The position numbers and the translations under genes were made by a program. The notes beneath the pieces were generated by a model that saw only the letters and a list, made by a program, of their open reading frames with translations, did no database searches and was not told the DNA's origin. A stretch of DNA of 64,000 nucleotides from Hymenobacter sp. 15J16-1T3B (GTDB taxonomy: Bacteria; Bacteroidota; Bacteroidia; Cytophagales; Hymenobacteraceae). The stretch lies in NCBI RefSeq assembly GCF_020711235.1, contig NZ_JAJFAV010000005.1, positions 289,820 through 353,819 of the forward strand. Reading direction: 5' to 3'. Shown here in pieces: positions 49,501 to 57,545 of this stretch. How positions within the stretch are numbered: the stretch's first letter is position 1; every line of letters begins with the position of its first letter.

Positions 49501-52500
49501 GCGGCGTTGAGCCCGCCCGAACGGGTGCGGTTTTCCAGCAGTGCTTCTTGCAGCACGCTGTTGCCGGCCGGCGTGGCGGTAGTCATGGCTTCGAAGGCCA
49601 CGGCCCCCGCGCCGCTCGGCCGGTATTCGCCGGTTTCCACGATGCGCCCTGCCTGGTCGTAGTTGGTGTAGCCGAAGGCACCGGTAGCGCGCTGGGTGGC
49701 GTTCTGGCTGAAGCGCAGGGAGCCGTCGGCGCGGTACACGTAGTGGGTCAGCCCTTCGTCGGGCGTGGTGCGCGTCAGCAACTGGCCGTTCGTATCGTAG
49801 GTGTACGTGGTCACAAAGTCCGGCGTCTGGTCGAGGGCCGTGTTCAGGCCAGCGGGCATGAGCGCGGCTAGGCCTTCAGGGGCCACCGAAGCCACGAGCA
49901 GCCCGGCGTCGTTGAAAAACGAGTAAGTGAAGTGCCCGTAGCGCACCGGGTAGGAAAACTGCAGGGTCCCGCTGGTGGCCACGAGGCGGTAAAAGCCGGG
50001 GGCCAGCGTCACCGAGCCGCCGCCGGCCACGTTGACGGGCGCAGCCGTGCCCGTCAGGCTGATAACCTGCGCCGTGGCCCCGGCTCCGCTGAACTGCACC
50101 GTGGTTTGGCTGGCCGAACCCGCCACGTGGATTTCCTGATAGGCGGGCGCCGCCGAGGCCGGATCGGTTGTGATGTCGCCCGACAGCGTTGAGACGGGGT
50201 ACTGGTCGCCGCTCAAGCAGGAAGCCACCACCTGACCTTCCTTGTTGACGAAGGAAATCGTTTCGGGGCCATTCACGCCGTCGTGGGTGCTGGTCACCGT
50301 CTTGACGGCCTGCTGCCGCCAGCTGCCGGTGGGGCTGCCCGGTACAAAGTTGTCGCGCAGGCGGGCGTAGTGGTCCAGTTCGTTCAGCACGGAGAATTGC
50401 CGGCTGCGTCCTTCGTGGCCGCTGCCCATGCGCAGTACATCCCCGGCAGCGGCATCGCGCCGTACGCCGCCCACCGGGTCGTCAAATGATTCGGTCAGCG
50501 TAAAGGGGTAATCGGTTGCGGCCGTGGCGGGCTCCAGCGCATTGCTTTGGCTATAATAGTACCCGAGCGTACCGAGCGCGCCGGCATCCACCGGCTTGGC
50601 GGCCGGAAGCCCGTCAAAATCTGCGGCGCTGTAGGCGTTGCCGTTGGTCGTGATAAAGCCGTCTTGGTAGCGAAATTCCTGGTTATTAATTGGCGCGGCC
50701 AGGGTCGCAAGTACCCCTTGGCCGGCGTTGTTGTACACCAGTTGGTGGGCGAATACGTGGCCGGTGCTGAAGTTTTTGGTCTGGGCTTGCGTGGCGCGGC
50801 CCAGGCCGTCCGAAAACTGCTTCACGTCGGTAATGCGGTTGCCCTGGGCATCGAACGAGCGGCGGATTACCCAGTTTTTGTCGAGGTCGTCGTTGCCGGC
50901 GGCGGGCGGGAGCGTGCCCGCCGGCGTGACGCGCACCGTGACGGTGGCCTGCCCGCCCGTGCAGTTGTCCTCGCCGGCCGTTACCGTGTAGGTGCGCGTT
51001 TGGGCGGGGCTGGCCACTACGCTGGTGCCGGTGGTAGCGCTCAGGTTTTGGGCCGGGCTCCAGCGCAGGTTGGTGGTGGTCAGCGGGGCCGTCGAGGGCA
51101 GCCAAGTCGGGCCGCCGGCGTTGGGGCCCGGTAGGCTGGCCGTGGCCTTGAGGTGGCCGTCGTTGAAGTTGGCCGACAGGTCGCGGGTGGTCTGTCCGCT
51201 GCCCTCGTCGAAGCGCCAGTAACCCACCAGCCCGAGCCACGGCCCGGCCAGCGACACGGTACGGGTGCTCTGCAGGCTGCTGGCCGAGCGCGCCGTGTTC
51301 CAAATGCGCACCTCGTCGACTTCGCCCGCGTAGGAGCCGCCCCCGAGGTTGGGTGAGGGGTGCACGTACTGGCGCGGGCTGGCGCTGCCCGTGGCCACGG
51401 GGGCTCCGTTCACGTAGAGCGTGGGCGTGCGGTTCTGGTACACCACGGCCACGTGGGTCCAGTTGGTGAGCGGGGCGGGGCTGGTCCAGTGCAGCACAGC
51501 CGGGTAATAATTGCCGCTCAGCTCGTACACACTAATACCGTTGGTGCCCACCGAGAGGCCCATGCTGGCGTGGTTGTCGTTCCAGTACAACCCGCCGTGC
51601 ACGGGGTTCAGCAAGAAGCGCTGCCCGCCGGAGAGGCCCGCGTACTGGTAGCCCACTTGGGGCGTAACCTGCGTGGCGGTGGGCTTTACCCAGGCTTCCA
51701 CCGTAAAGTTATTGGCCTCTTCCAGCACCTTGGCTTTCTGCCGCGGGTCGCCGGCGCGGGTGGCAATTTCCACCTGGTCGTCCGCCCCGTCGAAGCGCAG
51801 GGCGTAGCCGGCGGTGTTGGCCGTGGCCTGCAGCGTGGTCGAGCTGCCGGCAGCAATGGTCACGTCGGCGGAAGACGTCACGCGTACGGGCGGGCACCAC
51901 GACAAGGGCCGCGGCGCTTCGTGGCACTGGTAAAGGTCGGCGGCTTCCTGGCTCGTTACGGCGCGGCTGTAGATGCGCAAATCGTCGAGGCTGCCGTTGA
52001 AGGCGCAGCTGCTGTTGATGCTGTACGCCCCGGCCCGGAACCCTTCCCACGACTCGGGCGCTACCATGCCGTTGAGGCTGCCCAGCAGTTGGCCTTCTTT
52101 ATAGAGCCGGCCTTCGTTGTTGGCGTAAGTAAAAACGTAGTGCTGCCACTGGTTGGCCTGCACCACGCCGGGGGCCGTCACAATGGAAGTGTTTAGGCTG
52201 GTCCCGGCATAGGCCCGGCCGTCGGCATCGGTGTAGAAGATAAAGCCCCCGGCCGCGTTGGGGTCGGCCGTTTTGGCCACCAGCAGCTGGTTCAAGTACG
52301 CCAGGGTACTGGGCTTGTTCCACCACGAAATGGTGAAAGCCCCGGGCCGCTGGTACAACGGCACAAACAATTCCTCGGCCCCGCTGAGCCGCAGCGCGCC
52401 GCGGTTGCTGCCGTTGGGCTGCCAAGTGCCGCTGCCGCCGATAATTTCACCTTTGTAGCCGTGACCCGACACATCGGCCACGCCCGTTCCGGTTTGCTCG

Positions 52501-53285
52501 TCAAACGACAACCACGTCAGCAGGCCCGCCGCGAGCGAGGGGGCGCAGCTGCCAGCCGGGGCCGAAGCCCCCAACAACCACGTAGCGCCCCCCGTCAGCT
52601 GCGCGGTGGCGCCGTAGCCCGACTGGTCGGCCGCGGCAGTCCCCCGCCCTTCGTTCAGGCGCCAGTGGCCCACCAGCCCGGCCGGCGGTGTAGCCAGCTC
52701 GGTGCGCCGGCCCGATGCCACCTGAGCCGCGTTGCGGGCCACGTTCCACACCCGCACCTCGTCGATGGCCCCGCTGAAGAACTGGATGTTATACTGCCGG
52801 GAGCCGATGCGAAAATCGTTTTCGCCCGCCGCGTCGCCAATGGCGCCGCTGCCTTGGTAAGGGTTATTCGGGGTGTTGATCAACTCGCCATTGAGATACA
52901 CCCGCACCTCGCCCGCATTGTAAGTCAGCGCCACGTGCGACCAAGTATTGGCCGGAGCGACGATGCCGGTGTTGATCCAGTTCCACGCCGGCTTTTCGTT
53001 GGCCAGGGCCCACTGAATGGTGCCGTCGGCAAAGCGGGCCAGCTCGTACTCGCCCTCTTTGTTGACGATGATGCCGTCGGCGGCGGCGGTGGGATAAATC
53101 CATGCTTCCAGCGTCAGGGCGTAGCTCACGCGCAACTGCGGCACGTCGCCTACTTGCACGAAGCCGCTACCGTCGAAGGCCACGGCGTTGGCCGAACCGT
53201 TGGGGGTGGCCGCCTGCCCACGGGCCGCGGCCACCGGCAGCAGCCAGCCCAGCAGGATAAAATAGAGTAAGTAATTTTTGTTCAT
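46563..53285 (-). CDS. Giant RHS polymorphic-toxin-like protein with LamG domains and a C-terminal tip domain
   Basis: 2240 residues, ATG at 53285. Signal peptide 1-24; three LamG-like domains (about 35-215, 265-450, 495-690; each with the SHVALTY/WQHYVFTY and YLNGELI/VNG pattern); a region starting NDDLDKNWVIRRSFDAQGNRITDVKQFSDGLGRATQ (RHS entry domain); many YD repeats (YTYDTNGQLLTRT, YDELGRMVWM, YDALDRLQQA); then the RHS core LYRHGFQGH ... EYRQYSARLGRWLSPD ... FGDPDGRD. Residues 2025-2240 form a separate tip: GHAAILVSH (His2039) and later SCVDVVSDAL (Cys2149), the His-before-Cys order of circularly permuted NlpC/P60 or YiiX/LRAT-type peptidases. The shell would enclose and release the tip. 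No T9SS signal is seen. Confidence 0.85.
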   Translation of the reverse strand: MNKNYLLYFILLGWLLPVAAARGQAATPNGSANAVAFDGSGFVQVGDVPQLRVSYALTLEAWIYPTAAADGIIVNKEGEYELARFADGTIQWALANEKPAWNWINTGIVAPANTWSHVALTYNAGEVRVYLNGELINTPNNPYQGSGAIGDAAGENDFRIGSRQYNIQFFSGAIDEVRVWNVARNAAQVASGRRTELATPPAGLVGHWRLNEGRGTAAADQSGYGATAQLTGGATWLLGASAPAGSCAPSLAAGLLTWLSFDEQTGTGVADVSGHGYKGEIIGGSGTWQPNGSNRGALRLSGAEELFVPLYQRPGAFTISWWNKPSTLAYLNQLLVAKTADPNAAGGFIFYTDADGRAYAGTSLNTSIVTAPGVVQANQWQHYVFTYANNEGRLYKEGQLLGSLNGMVAPESWEGFRAGAYSINSSCAFNGSLDDLRIYSRAVTSQEAADLYQCHEAPRPLSWCPPVRVTSSADVTIAAGSSTTLQATANTAGYALRFDGADDQVEIATRAGDPRQKAKVLEEANNFTVEAWVKPTATQVTPQVGYQYAGLSGGQRFLLNPVHGGLYWNDNHASMGLSVGTNGISVYELSGNYYPAVLHWTSPAPLTNWTHVAVVYQNRTPTLYVNGAPVATGSASPRQYVHPSPNLGGGSYAGEVDEVRIWNTARSASSLQSTRTVSLAGPWLGLVGYWRFDEGSGQTTRDLSANFNDGHLKATASLPGPNAGGPTWLPSTAPLTTTNLRWSPAQNLSATTGTSVVASPAQTRTYTVTAGEDNCTGGQATVTVRVTPAGTLPPAAGNDDLDKNWVIRRSFDAQGNRITDVKQFSDGLGRATQAQTKNFSTGHVFAHQLVYNNAGQGVLATLAAPINNQEFRYQDGFITTNGNAYSAADFDGLPAAKPVDAGALGTLGYYYSQSNALEPATAATDYPFTLTESFDDPVGGVRRDAAAGDVLRMGSGHEGRSRQFSVLNELDHYARLRDNFVPGSPTGSWRQQAVKTVTSTHDGVNGPETISFVNKEGQVVASCLSGDQYPVSTLSGDITTDPASAAPAYQEIHVAGSASQTTVQFSGAGATAQVISLTGTAAPVNVAGGGSVTLAPGFYRLVATSGTLQFSYPVRYGHFTYSFFNDAGLLVASVAPEGLAALMPAGLNTALDQTPDFVTTYTYDTNGQLLTRTTPDEGLTHYVYRADGSLRFSQNATQRATGAFGYTNYDQAGRIVETGEYRPSGAGAVAFEAMTTATPAGNSVLQEALLENRTRSGGLNAALCFERKSLWYDVPTNDPQLNGHAQDFVLGVVAKSSNGAATSWFSYDELGRMVWMLQEDPVLGLKTVEYTYDFNGNALEVAYQKGQPDAFFHHYEYDADQRMRAAYTSTDGVTRTLQAQYHYYLHGPLKRVELAGDLQGVDYTYTVQGWLKGINQANKSLDPGGDSPRNNGMSKDLFGLSLDYFSGDYRSRQAGGATSPVVAGLTGRYNGNLRSAAWFTPANDLIRMHTYQYDALDRLQQATFGSLNRATGQFQPAPNSANEEAVPQYDLNGNIQRLRRRDAAGFATDDFTYRYAAGTNRLLGADNQAGSAVMDFDYDATGQMTRQRDEQGQRYLSYDLTGKVTGVYRDAAHSQPVVTFTYNDHGFRASKTSYQNGLGLTTHYVRDLMGNVLSTYEREAGTGAAVRTEVPLYGSSRLGLLTRLADGKLDARYELNDQTGSARVVFHKPLTTTKQLTMELDRASEEEAEFDDVEPTRYQYAGAAISGQYVARLPFVDADVVGPHKTLPVQPGDTVTFSAWALDGQARYNYPRAASPRLALVPFVRSAQPGRLGGASNEQKPVAQQRGAALLSRFAVGVALVPKNLDQLLPTGRRQAGEYEPGEYGLHYVLRDENGDIVDEQYEYATDFDKWEYLRLGVRIKQKGTLEVSVVNHQEKNDPDDDAYFDDITVEHTGGMIVQEQHQYAFGSPIVGLNYSTEAPLYRHGFQGHVAEHDPESNWDSFEYRQYSARLGRWLSPDRENNFFSPYVGMANNPVKFGDPDGRDVIVLLAPNAAGYAGHAAILVSHRNAKGEIDGWQFYSKEGGRYGAFGKTKKSPVGGTIYRTLEDWAKDAEFSHMYDAAEDEFKYQAALYIPTTVDQDKAMKKAAVEQIKKDYMLFGTLLTPVGASCVDVVSDALYAAKLYPGIYYDLGMMPNFRVADIARGNADVATDYTPELLKAGAAAYGLSPKSHPVQSALNSVAGRNMRRVLQLFKPKSPRFR
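46566..47213 (-). other. Toxin-tip segment of the RHS gene
   Basis: Encodes the last 216 residues after DPDGRD. Three 60-base lines I counted here have 47%, 50% and 55% GC (a fourth 60%), against 70% in a line of the adjoining core, as expected when tips are swapped between strains. Putative catalytic His2039 and Cys2149 lie in GHAAILVSH and ASCVDVVSDAL. Confidence 0.7.
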
Positions 53286-53801
53286 ATATTAAGAAGTGTC
53301 GCGGTGGTGGTTGGTCGACGTAACTCGGCGTGGCGGTGGAGGCAATGAGCACGCGCTGCCCGGTAGCGGAGGTCAAGCGGCCCTGTTGGAACAAGCCGGC
53401 AATGGCGGCGCCGGCGCCGGAACTAGTTGGTTCCAGATCCGGCGCCGCCGATGCCCCGTGGTGATGTAATCTTGGCCGGCGAAGGGCGCGGTGCCGTCGG
53501 CGGCCAACAAATAATTTAGCTTGGCTCCGATAGTGGATAAGGGGAAAACACGGGTAGCGGTAACAGGGGTAGCGTGGATAATGGTAAGCGCGGTAGAAAT
53601 CGAGGAGCCAAGCTGAATATCTTCTGCGCGGCGGCAGACCCGCGGGCCCGCGGCGGCCGCCACGCCGGTACTACGCCAGGAGGAAAAAGCTAAGAAGGCC
53701 ATTGCGCTGCTAGTGTCTGGCGCCCTGGCAGGAGCGCCGAACAAAAGTAGAATGGCCGTTTGCCTCGATTTCTTGATAAATATCAGTTTCGCCGATGCTG
53801 G
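53286..53801. other. Intergenic region upstream of the RHS operon, no recognisable gene
   Basis: About 515 bases. A 123-residue minus-strand open frame (53373-53744) has no signal, family or sound composition. There is an 11-base inverted repeat GGCGGCGCCGG (53404-53414) / CCGGCGCCGCC (53439-53449). The RHS promoter should lie near its right-hand side of the gene start, but no TAnnTTTG match was seen. Confidence 0.5.
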
Positions 53802-54392
53802 CTAATACTGGGCCCGCAGCCGGCTGAGGGTTTCGGGGGCAATGCCCAGGTACGAGGCAATCTGCTTGACCTGCACCCGCTGGAAAATGTCGGGGAAGTC
53901 CCGCAGCAGCTGCTCGTAGCGCTCGGAGGCGCTGGCCGTGCGCAGGGTGTAGGCGCGCTGCTCGCTGAGCACGTAATACTTCTCCGTCAGCCGCCGGCCG
54001 ATGGTGTTGAATTCGGGAAAGTGCGTGTAAAGCAGTTGCAGCTGGTCGTAAGTGACCGAGTACACCACGCTGGGCTCCAGCAGTTCCAGGTACTCCGTCG
54101 ACGGCGCCTGCATCAGAAAGCTGACCACAGAAATGACAAAGTCGCCCTCGCGCATAAACCACGACGACACCTTTCGCTCCCGAAACAGCGTGAAGCCGTG
54201 TACCAGGCCGCTCTCGACGAAGTAAATTTTGCGGGCCACGCGGCCGGGCTGCAGCAACAGATGCTTTTCGGGCAGCTCTTCGCGGGTTATGCCCGTTTGC
54301 AGAGCCTGCATTAAGCCCTCGCTCAGGGGTTGAATGGTCTGCAGATAAGTTAGCAAATCCGTCATCAGTGCGTCGATACGTAGCTCGGACAT
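53802..54392 (-). CDS. Crp/Fnr-family transcription regulator
   Basis: 196 residues from the ATG at 54392 (an in-frame TTG lies upstream at 54407 and a further ATG at 54365). N-terminal cyclic-nucleotide-binding-like beta-roll (KHLLLQPGRVARKIYFVESGLVHGFTLFRERKVSSWFMREGDFV) and a C-terminal winged helix (SASERYEQLLRDFPDIFQRVQVKQIASYLGIAPETLSRLRAQY). The glycine-rich cAMP phosphate-binding motif is not conserved, and there are no Fnr-type cysteines, so the signal is unknown. Such regulators are frequent in Bacteroidota as stand-alone genes. It has a good promoter of its own. Confidence 0.88.
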   Translation of the reverse strand: MSELRIDALMTDLLTYLQTIQPLSEGLMQALQTGITREELPEKHLLLQPGRVARKIYFVESGLVHGFTLFRERKVSSWFMREGDFVISVVSFLMQAPSTEYLELLEPSVVYSVTYDQLQLLYTHFPEFNTIGRRLTEKYYVLSEQRAYTLRTASASERYEQLLRDFPDIFQRVQVKQIASYLGIAPETLSRLRAQY

Positions 54393-54442
54393 GGAACCTG
54401 CTGCCAACCTTGGCCGCGGCAGACAGTCCCTAAAACATATGA

Positions 54443-54470
54443 CAAAAGTAATATAGTTTGCTTACGCCAA
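54443..54470 (-). promoter_or_regulatory. Bacteroidota-type promoter of the Crp/Fnr gene
   Basis: On the minus strand TTG (54468-54470), 17 bases, then TACTTTTG (54443-54450): an exact fit to TTG-N17-23-TAnnTTTG described for Flavobacterium. The start codon is about 50 bases downstream. Confidence 0.7.
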
Positions 54471-54473
54471 TAC

Positions 54474-54505
54474 AAACACTACGGGCACGCACACCCGTAG
54501 TGTTT
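54474..54505 (-). terminator. Hairpin terminator after the MscS-type gene
   Basis: Perfect 12-base arms AAACACTACGGG (54474-54485) and CCCGTAGTGTTT (54494-54505) with an 8-base loop, 19 bases after the channel stop codon and just before the Crp/Fnr promoter. Confidence 0.8.
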
Positions 54506-54524
54506 AAGAAGCCCCTGAAATGTC

Positions 54525-56960
54525 TTAATTCAGCTTGATGCCTTCCTGGGTGAAGCGGCGGTTGATGCCGGCCAGAATTTCGCTTTTGAGCACCTGCTCC
54601 TGCCGGATGTTGTTGATCCAGAACAGCACCTTCAGCTCGTAAACCTGCCCGGTGACGCCACTGAGCAGGATTTCGGGCGCCACCTTGTGCAGGGTGTTGG
54701 GGTTGGCCAGGATTTCATCGGTAATGAGCTGCTTGGCGCGCTCCAGGTCGGTGCCGGGGGCCAGCTTCAGGTTCAGCTCCGAGCGGATGTGGTTGTTGCT
54801 CAGCGTCCAGTTGATGACGTGCCCGCTGAGCAAGTCCCCGTTGGGCACGATGATTTCGGAGCCGGACTGCGAAATGAGCTTGCTGGCGCGGATGCCGATG
54901 TCCTTGACGCGGCCGGTTTTGCCGGTCACCTCGATGTAGTCGCCTACCTGAAAGGGCCGCTCGAAGATGAGGATGATGCCCGAGACGAGGTTGTTGATGA
55001 TGTTTTGCAAACCCAGGCCCACGCCCACGCCCAGGGCGCCCACGACGATGGTAATCTTGTCGAGCGGCAGGCCCGAGGCCATGACGGCCAGCAGGAAGCC
55101 CACGGCCAGCAGCACCAGGCGGATGGCCACCAGCCAGGAGCCGCGCCGGTCTTCGGGGTCGGCGGTGAAGTCCTCGTCCGTCTCGCCGAAAAAGTAGCCC
55201 ACGTAGCGCTGCAGCAGCACCGAGAGGTAGATGATGAGGAAGAACAGCACCACGTTGGCCCAGCTGAACACGATGCTGCCGAGGTGGTGCGGAGTGGTCA
55301 GCAGCTCGTCGAGGAAGCGGTAGAGCGGGCGGAACACGTTGAGGTTCGAGAGGAAGTTCATCAGCCACAGCCCGCACACCAGCACCGACAGCACGAGGCG
55401 CAGCCCCTGCTCGATTTTCTGGAAGTGGAAACGCACGGCCATGCCGCCGGCCAGGCGGCTGCGCAGCATCTGCAGGTGAAAGGCCTCGGTGAGCAGGCGC
55501 ACGAAAGCCGAGAGGGAAATAATCTGCGTGACGCCCAGAATGCCGGTGCTGCTGAACACCTTGGCCAAGCCGAGGCGGCCGCTGAGGTTGCAGAGCGCGG
55601 CCAGCCCGTTCAGCACCACGAACACCCAGAGCACCGGCGGCACGAAGGCGGCTAGCCGCGGCCCGCGCTTCAGCTCCCGCCAGAAGCCCAGCCCCACGGC
55701 CACGGCCGCCAGGTTCAGCAGCAGCATGGCCCAGCGCAGGCCCGGGCCCGGCGCGTTGCTGGCGTACACGAAGGTGAGCCCCAGGAACAGGGCCACGATG
55801 CTGAGCCAGTACCCAAATTGCCGCCGCGGCCAGCTGCGCCCCAGCAGCACGCTCAACGACACGACCAGCAGCAGCTCCAGCAAATCGGTGTAGGCGGCGG
55901 GCGGGGTCAGGTCGAAGAAGGGCGCCACGCTGAAGACCACCACCAGCGTGGCGGCCACCGGCACCGGGCGCAGGTAGCGGAAGCGCAATTCCTCCTCGGA
56001 AGGGGCCGTGGCGGCGCGGTTGACGGCCCGAAAATTCCGGTACACCCACGCGAAAAAGGCCGCGCCGATACCCAGCATCCAGACGGCGAAGTGCCAGTTT
56101 TGGCCGAAGTAATAGCGCATCAGGCGGCGCTGGCTGGCGTAGGACTCGCGCACGAGCTGCCCGGCCTGGGCCTGCTGCACTTCGTCGGCGGAGGCGGCGC
56201 GCCACAGCGGGGGCGTTTCGGGGGCCAGGGTGCGGCGGCTGAAGCGCCGCGACTGTTCGCGCACCTCGTCCTGTAGCTCCAGGGCTTGGATGTAGCCGTC
56301 GGATACGCGCGTTTGCAGCTGCGTGACGCGCTGCTGGTTGCGGCCCAGCAGCTCGGCGGCGCGCAGCTGCTTGCGGCGCAGGCGGGCGGTGCTGCGGCCC
56401 AGGGCCGTAGTAGTATCGGCCGCAACGGGGATGCCGTGGCGGTTGAGCGAGTCGAGCTGCAGCTGCATGCGCTTGAGCCGCTGGCCCTGGGTGGCCAGCT
56501 CGGTGCGCCAGCCGCCCAGCTCGGCCTGCATTTCGCTGAGCAGTACCTGAAACATGCGCACCTGCTTGAGGTTGATGACGCTGCTGTACTGGGTCAGGTT
56601 CTGCCGGATGGTTTTGAGGTTGGCCTCCACGTCGGGCAGCTCCTCGGCCAGCTCTTCGGTGTCGGCGCCGCGGCGGGCGGCCCCGCTGATGCGACCGAGC
56701 ACGATGTAGGCGGCTTCCACGCGCTGGGCGTCGTCCTGCTGCTGCGCTACGGCCGCCGCGGGCACAGCCCGTTCGGCGGCGGCCGAGTCGCGGCGGGCGG
56801 AGTCCGGCGACACCTGCTGGGCCCCGGCGCGGGTGAGCAGCCCAAACAGCAGAAGCAAGGTCAGCAGGCAGGGCCAGGCGCGGCGGCTGGCGAAACCAGA
56901 AGTCGAAAGCCGCGGGGCCTTGAAGGCGGCGGAAAAGGCGTGGGCGCGGGTCTGTAGCAT
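54525..56960 (-). CDS. Large MscS-family mechanosensitive channel
   Basis: 811 residues, ATG at 56960. Signal peptide (LLTLLLLFGLLTRAGAQ), a periplasmic helical/coiled-coil region (~50-290, with runs of Leu/Gln/Arg heptads), about ten membrane helices (from WHFAVWMLGIGAAFFAWVY onward), and a C-terminal MscS core: pore helix VVGALGVGVGLGLQNIINNLVSGIILI, then FERPFQVGDYIEVTGKTGRVKDIGIRASKL and IIVPNGDLLSGHVINWT, the beta-domain hallmark. It resembles the large MscK/MscM-like channels with extra periplasmic domains, far longer than E. coli MscS (286). It would release solutes on osmotic downshock. A stand-alone acyl carrier protein gene lies just upstream. Confidence 0.9.
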   Translation of the reverse strand: MLQTRAHAFSAAFKAPRLSTSGFASRRAWPCLLTLLLLFGLLTRAGAQQVSPDSARRDSAAAERAVPAAAVAQQQDDAQRVEAAYIVLGRISGAARRGADTEELAEELPDVEANLKTIRQNLTQYSSVINLKQVRMFQVLLSEMQAELGGWRTELATQGQRLKRMQLQLDSLNRHGIPVAADTTTALGRSTARLRRKQLRAAELLGRNQQRVTQLQTRVSDGYIQALELQDEVREQSRRFSRRTLAPETPPLWRAASADEVQQAQAGQLVRESYASQRRLMRYYFGQNWHFAVWMLGIGAAFFAWVYRNFRAVNRAATAPSEEELRFRYLRPVPVAATLVVVFSVAPFFDLTPPAAYTDLLELLLVVSLSVLLGRSWPRRQFGYWLSIVALFLGLTFVYASNAPGPGLRWAMLLLNLAAVAVGLGFWRELKRGPRLAAFVPPVLWVFVVLNGLAALCNLSGRLGLAKVFSSTGILGVTQIISLSAFVRLLTEAFHLQMLRSRLAGGMAVRFHFQKIEQGLRLVLSVLVCGLWLMNFLSNLNVFRPLYRFLDELLTTPHHLGSIVFSWANVVLFFLIIYLSVLLQRYVGYFFGETDEDFTADPEDRRGSWLVAIRLVLLAVGFLLAVMASGLPLDKITIVVGALGVGVGLGLQNIINNLVSGIILIFERPFQVGDYIEVTGKTGRVKDIGIRASKLISQSGSEIIVPNGDLLSGHVINWTLSNNHIRSELNLKLAPGTDLERAKQLITDEILANPNTLHKVAPEILLSGVTGQVYELKVLFWINNIRQEQVLKSEILAGINRRFTQEGIKLN

Positions 56961-57105
56961 CAGCAGGCCGGCCGCAGCGCGCCACGCAGGACGGCGTTGC
57001 GGCGCATGGGTTCAGGGGGTGGAGGGCGGCAACCGCCCGGCAATATCGGGCCGGCGTTTCGGGCGGGCAAACCCGCGGCCCGGCCGACGGCGCTAGCGCC
57101 CGGCC

Positions 57106-57390
57106 TTACTGGAAGAAGCCGATGCTAAGCTTCCACCACGCGGCGGCCGAGCCGAGCACGTGCCGCTCCAGGGTGTGGTACACGTCGCCGAGGGTGCGCC
57201 AGCCGCCGATTTCCGAGTCGGGCAGCTCCACACCAAAGCGCTGCTCCAGGCGAATGACCAGCTCCACCACGTCGAGCGAGTCCAGGCCCAGGTCGTCTTG
57301 CAGGTGCAGGGCGGGCGAGGCGTCGGCGGTGAGTTGGGGCAGCATGGCCTGGAGCTGCTGGTACACGGACCGGTGGAGGGTGTCGTTCAT
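57106..57390 (-). CDS. Acyl carrier protein, stand-alone
   Basis: 94 residues from the ATG at 57390. The phosphopantetheine attachment site is LGLDSLDVVELVIRLEQRFGVELPD, with Ser38 in DSL and the acidic helix II typical of ACP; the end (WWKLSIGFFQ) is unusually hydrophobic for an ACP. No ketosynthase, acyltransferase or AcpS gene is nearby, so it is not part of a fatty-acid operon here; it could serve a lipid-modifying enzyme elsewhere. It is 146 bases upstream of the MscS-type gene, on the same strand. Confidence 0.85.
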   Translation of the reverse strand: MNDTLHRSVYQQLQAMLPQLTADASPALHLQDDLGLDSLDVVELVIRLEQRFGVELPDSEIGGWRTLGDVYHTLERHVLGSAAAWWKLSIGFFQ

Positions 57391-57545
57391 GGAGCAGAGG
57401 TGTGGGTAGTAACCGGTAGTCAAGGCCGCTTGTTGGCAGGCACTGTCGAAAGTAGAGCAGACGGTCAGCGGCCGGAAATACTTTCTACCAACGCCCCAGA
57501 AAACCAGGCGAAGCCTTAGTTTCCCCTCGCCATTCTGCTTGAGCC

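Noticed and set aside
46563..53285. The RHS giant as a T9SS cargo protein
   Set aside because: The C-terminus is the tip ending LFKPKSPRFR, with neither a YPNP-type nor a CHU_C-type sorting domain.
53373..53744. A 123-residue minus-strand open frame upstream of the RHS operon
   Set aside because: No signal peptide, start context or family resemblance; residue composition is typical of a random GC-rich frame.
54715..56985. A 756-residue open frame antisense-phase to the MscS-type channel
   Set aside because: It is a same-strand frame-shifted reading of the channel gene, rich in Arg, Pro and Gly, with no domain; such long shadows are normal at high GC.
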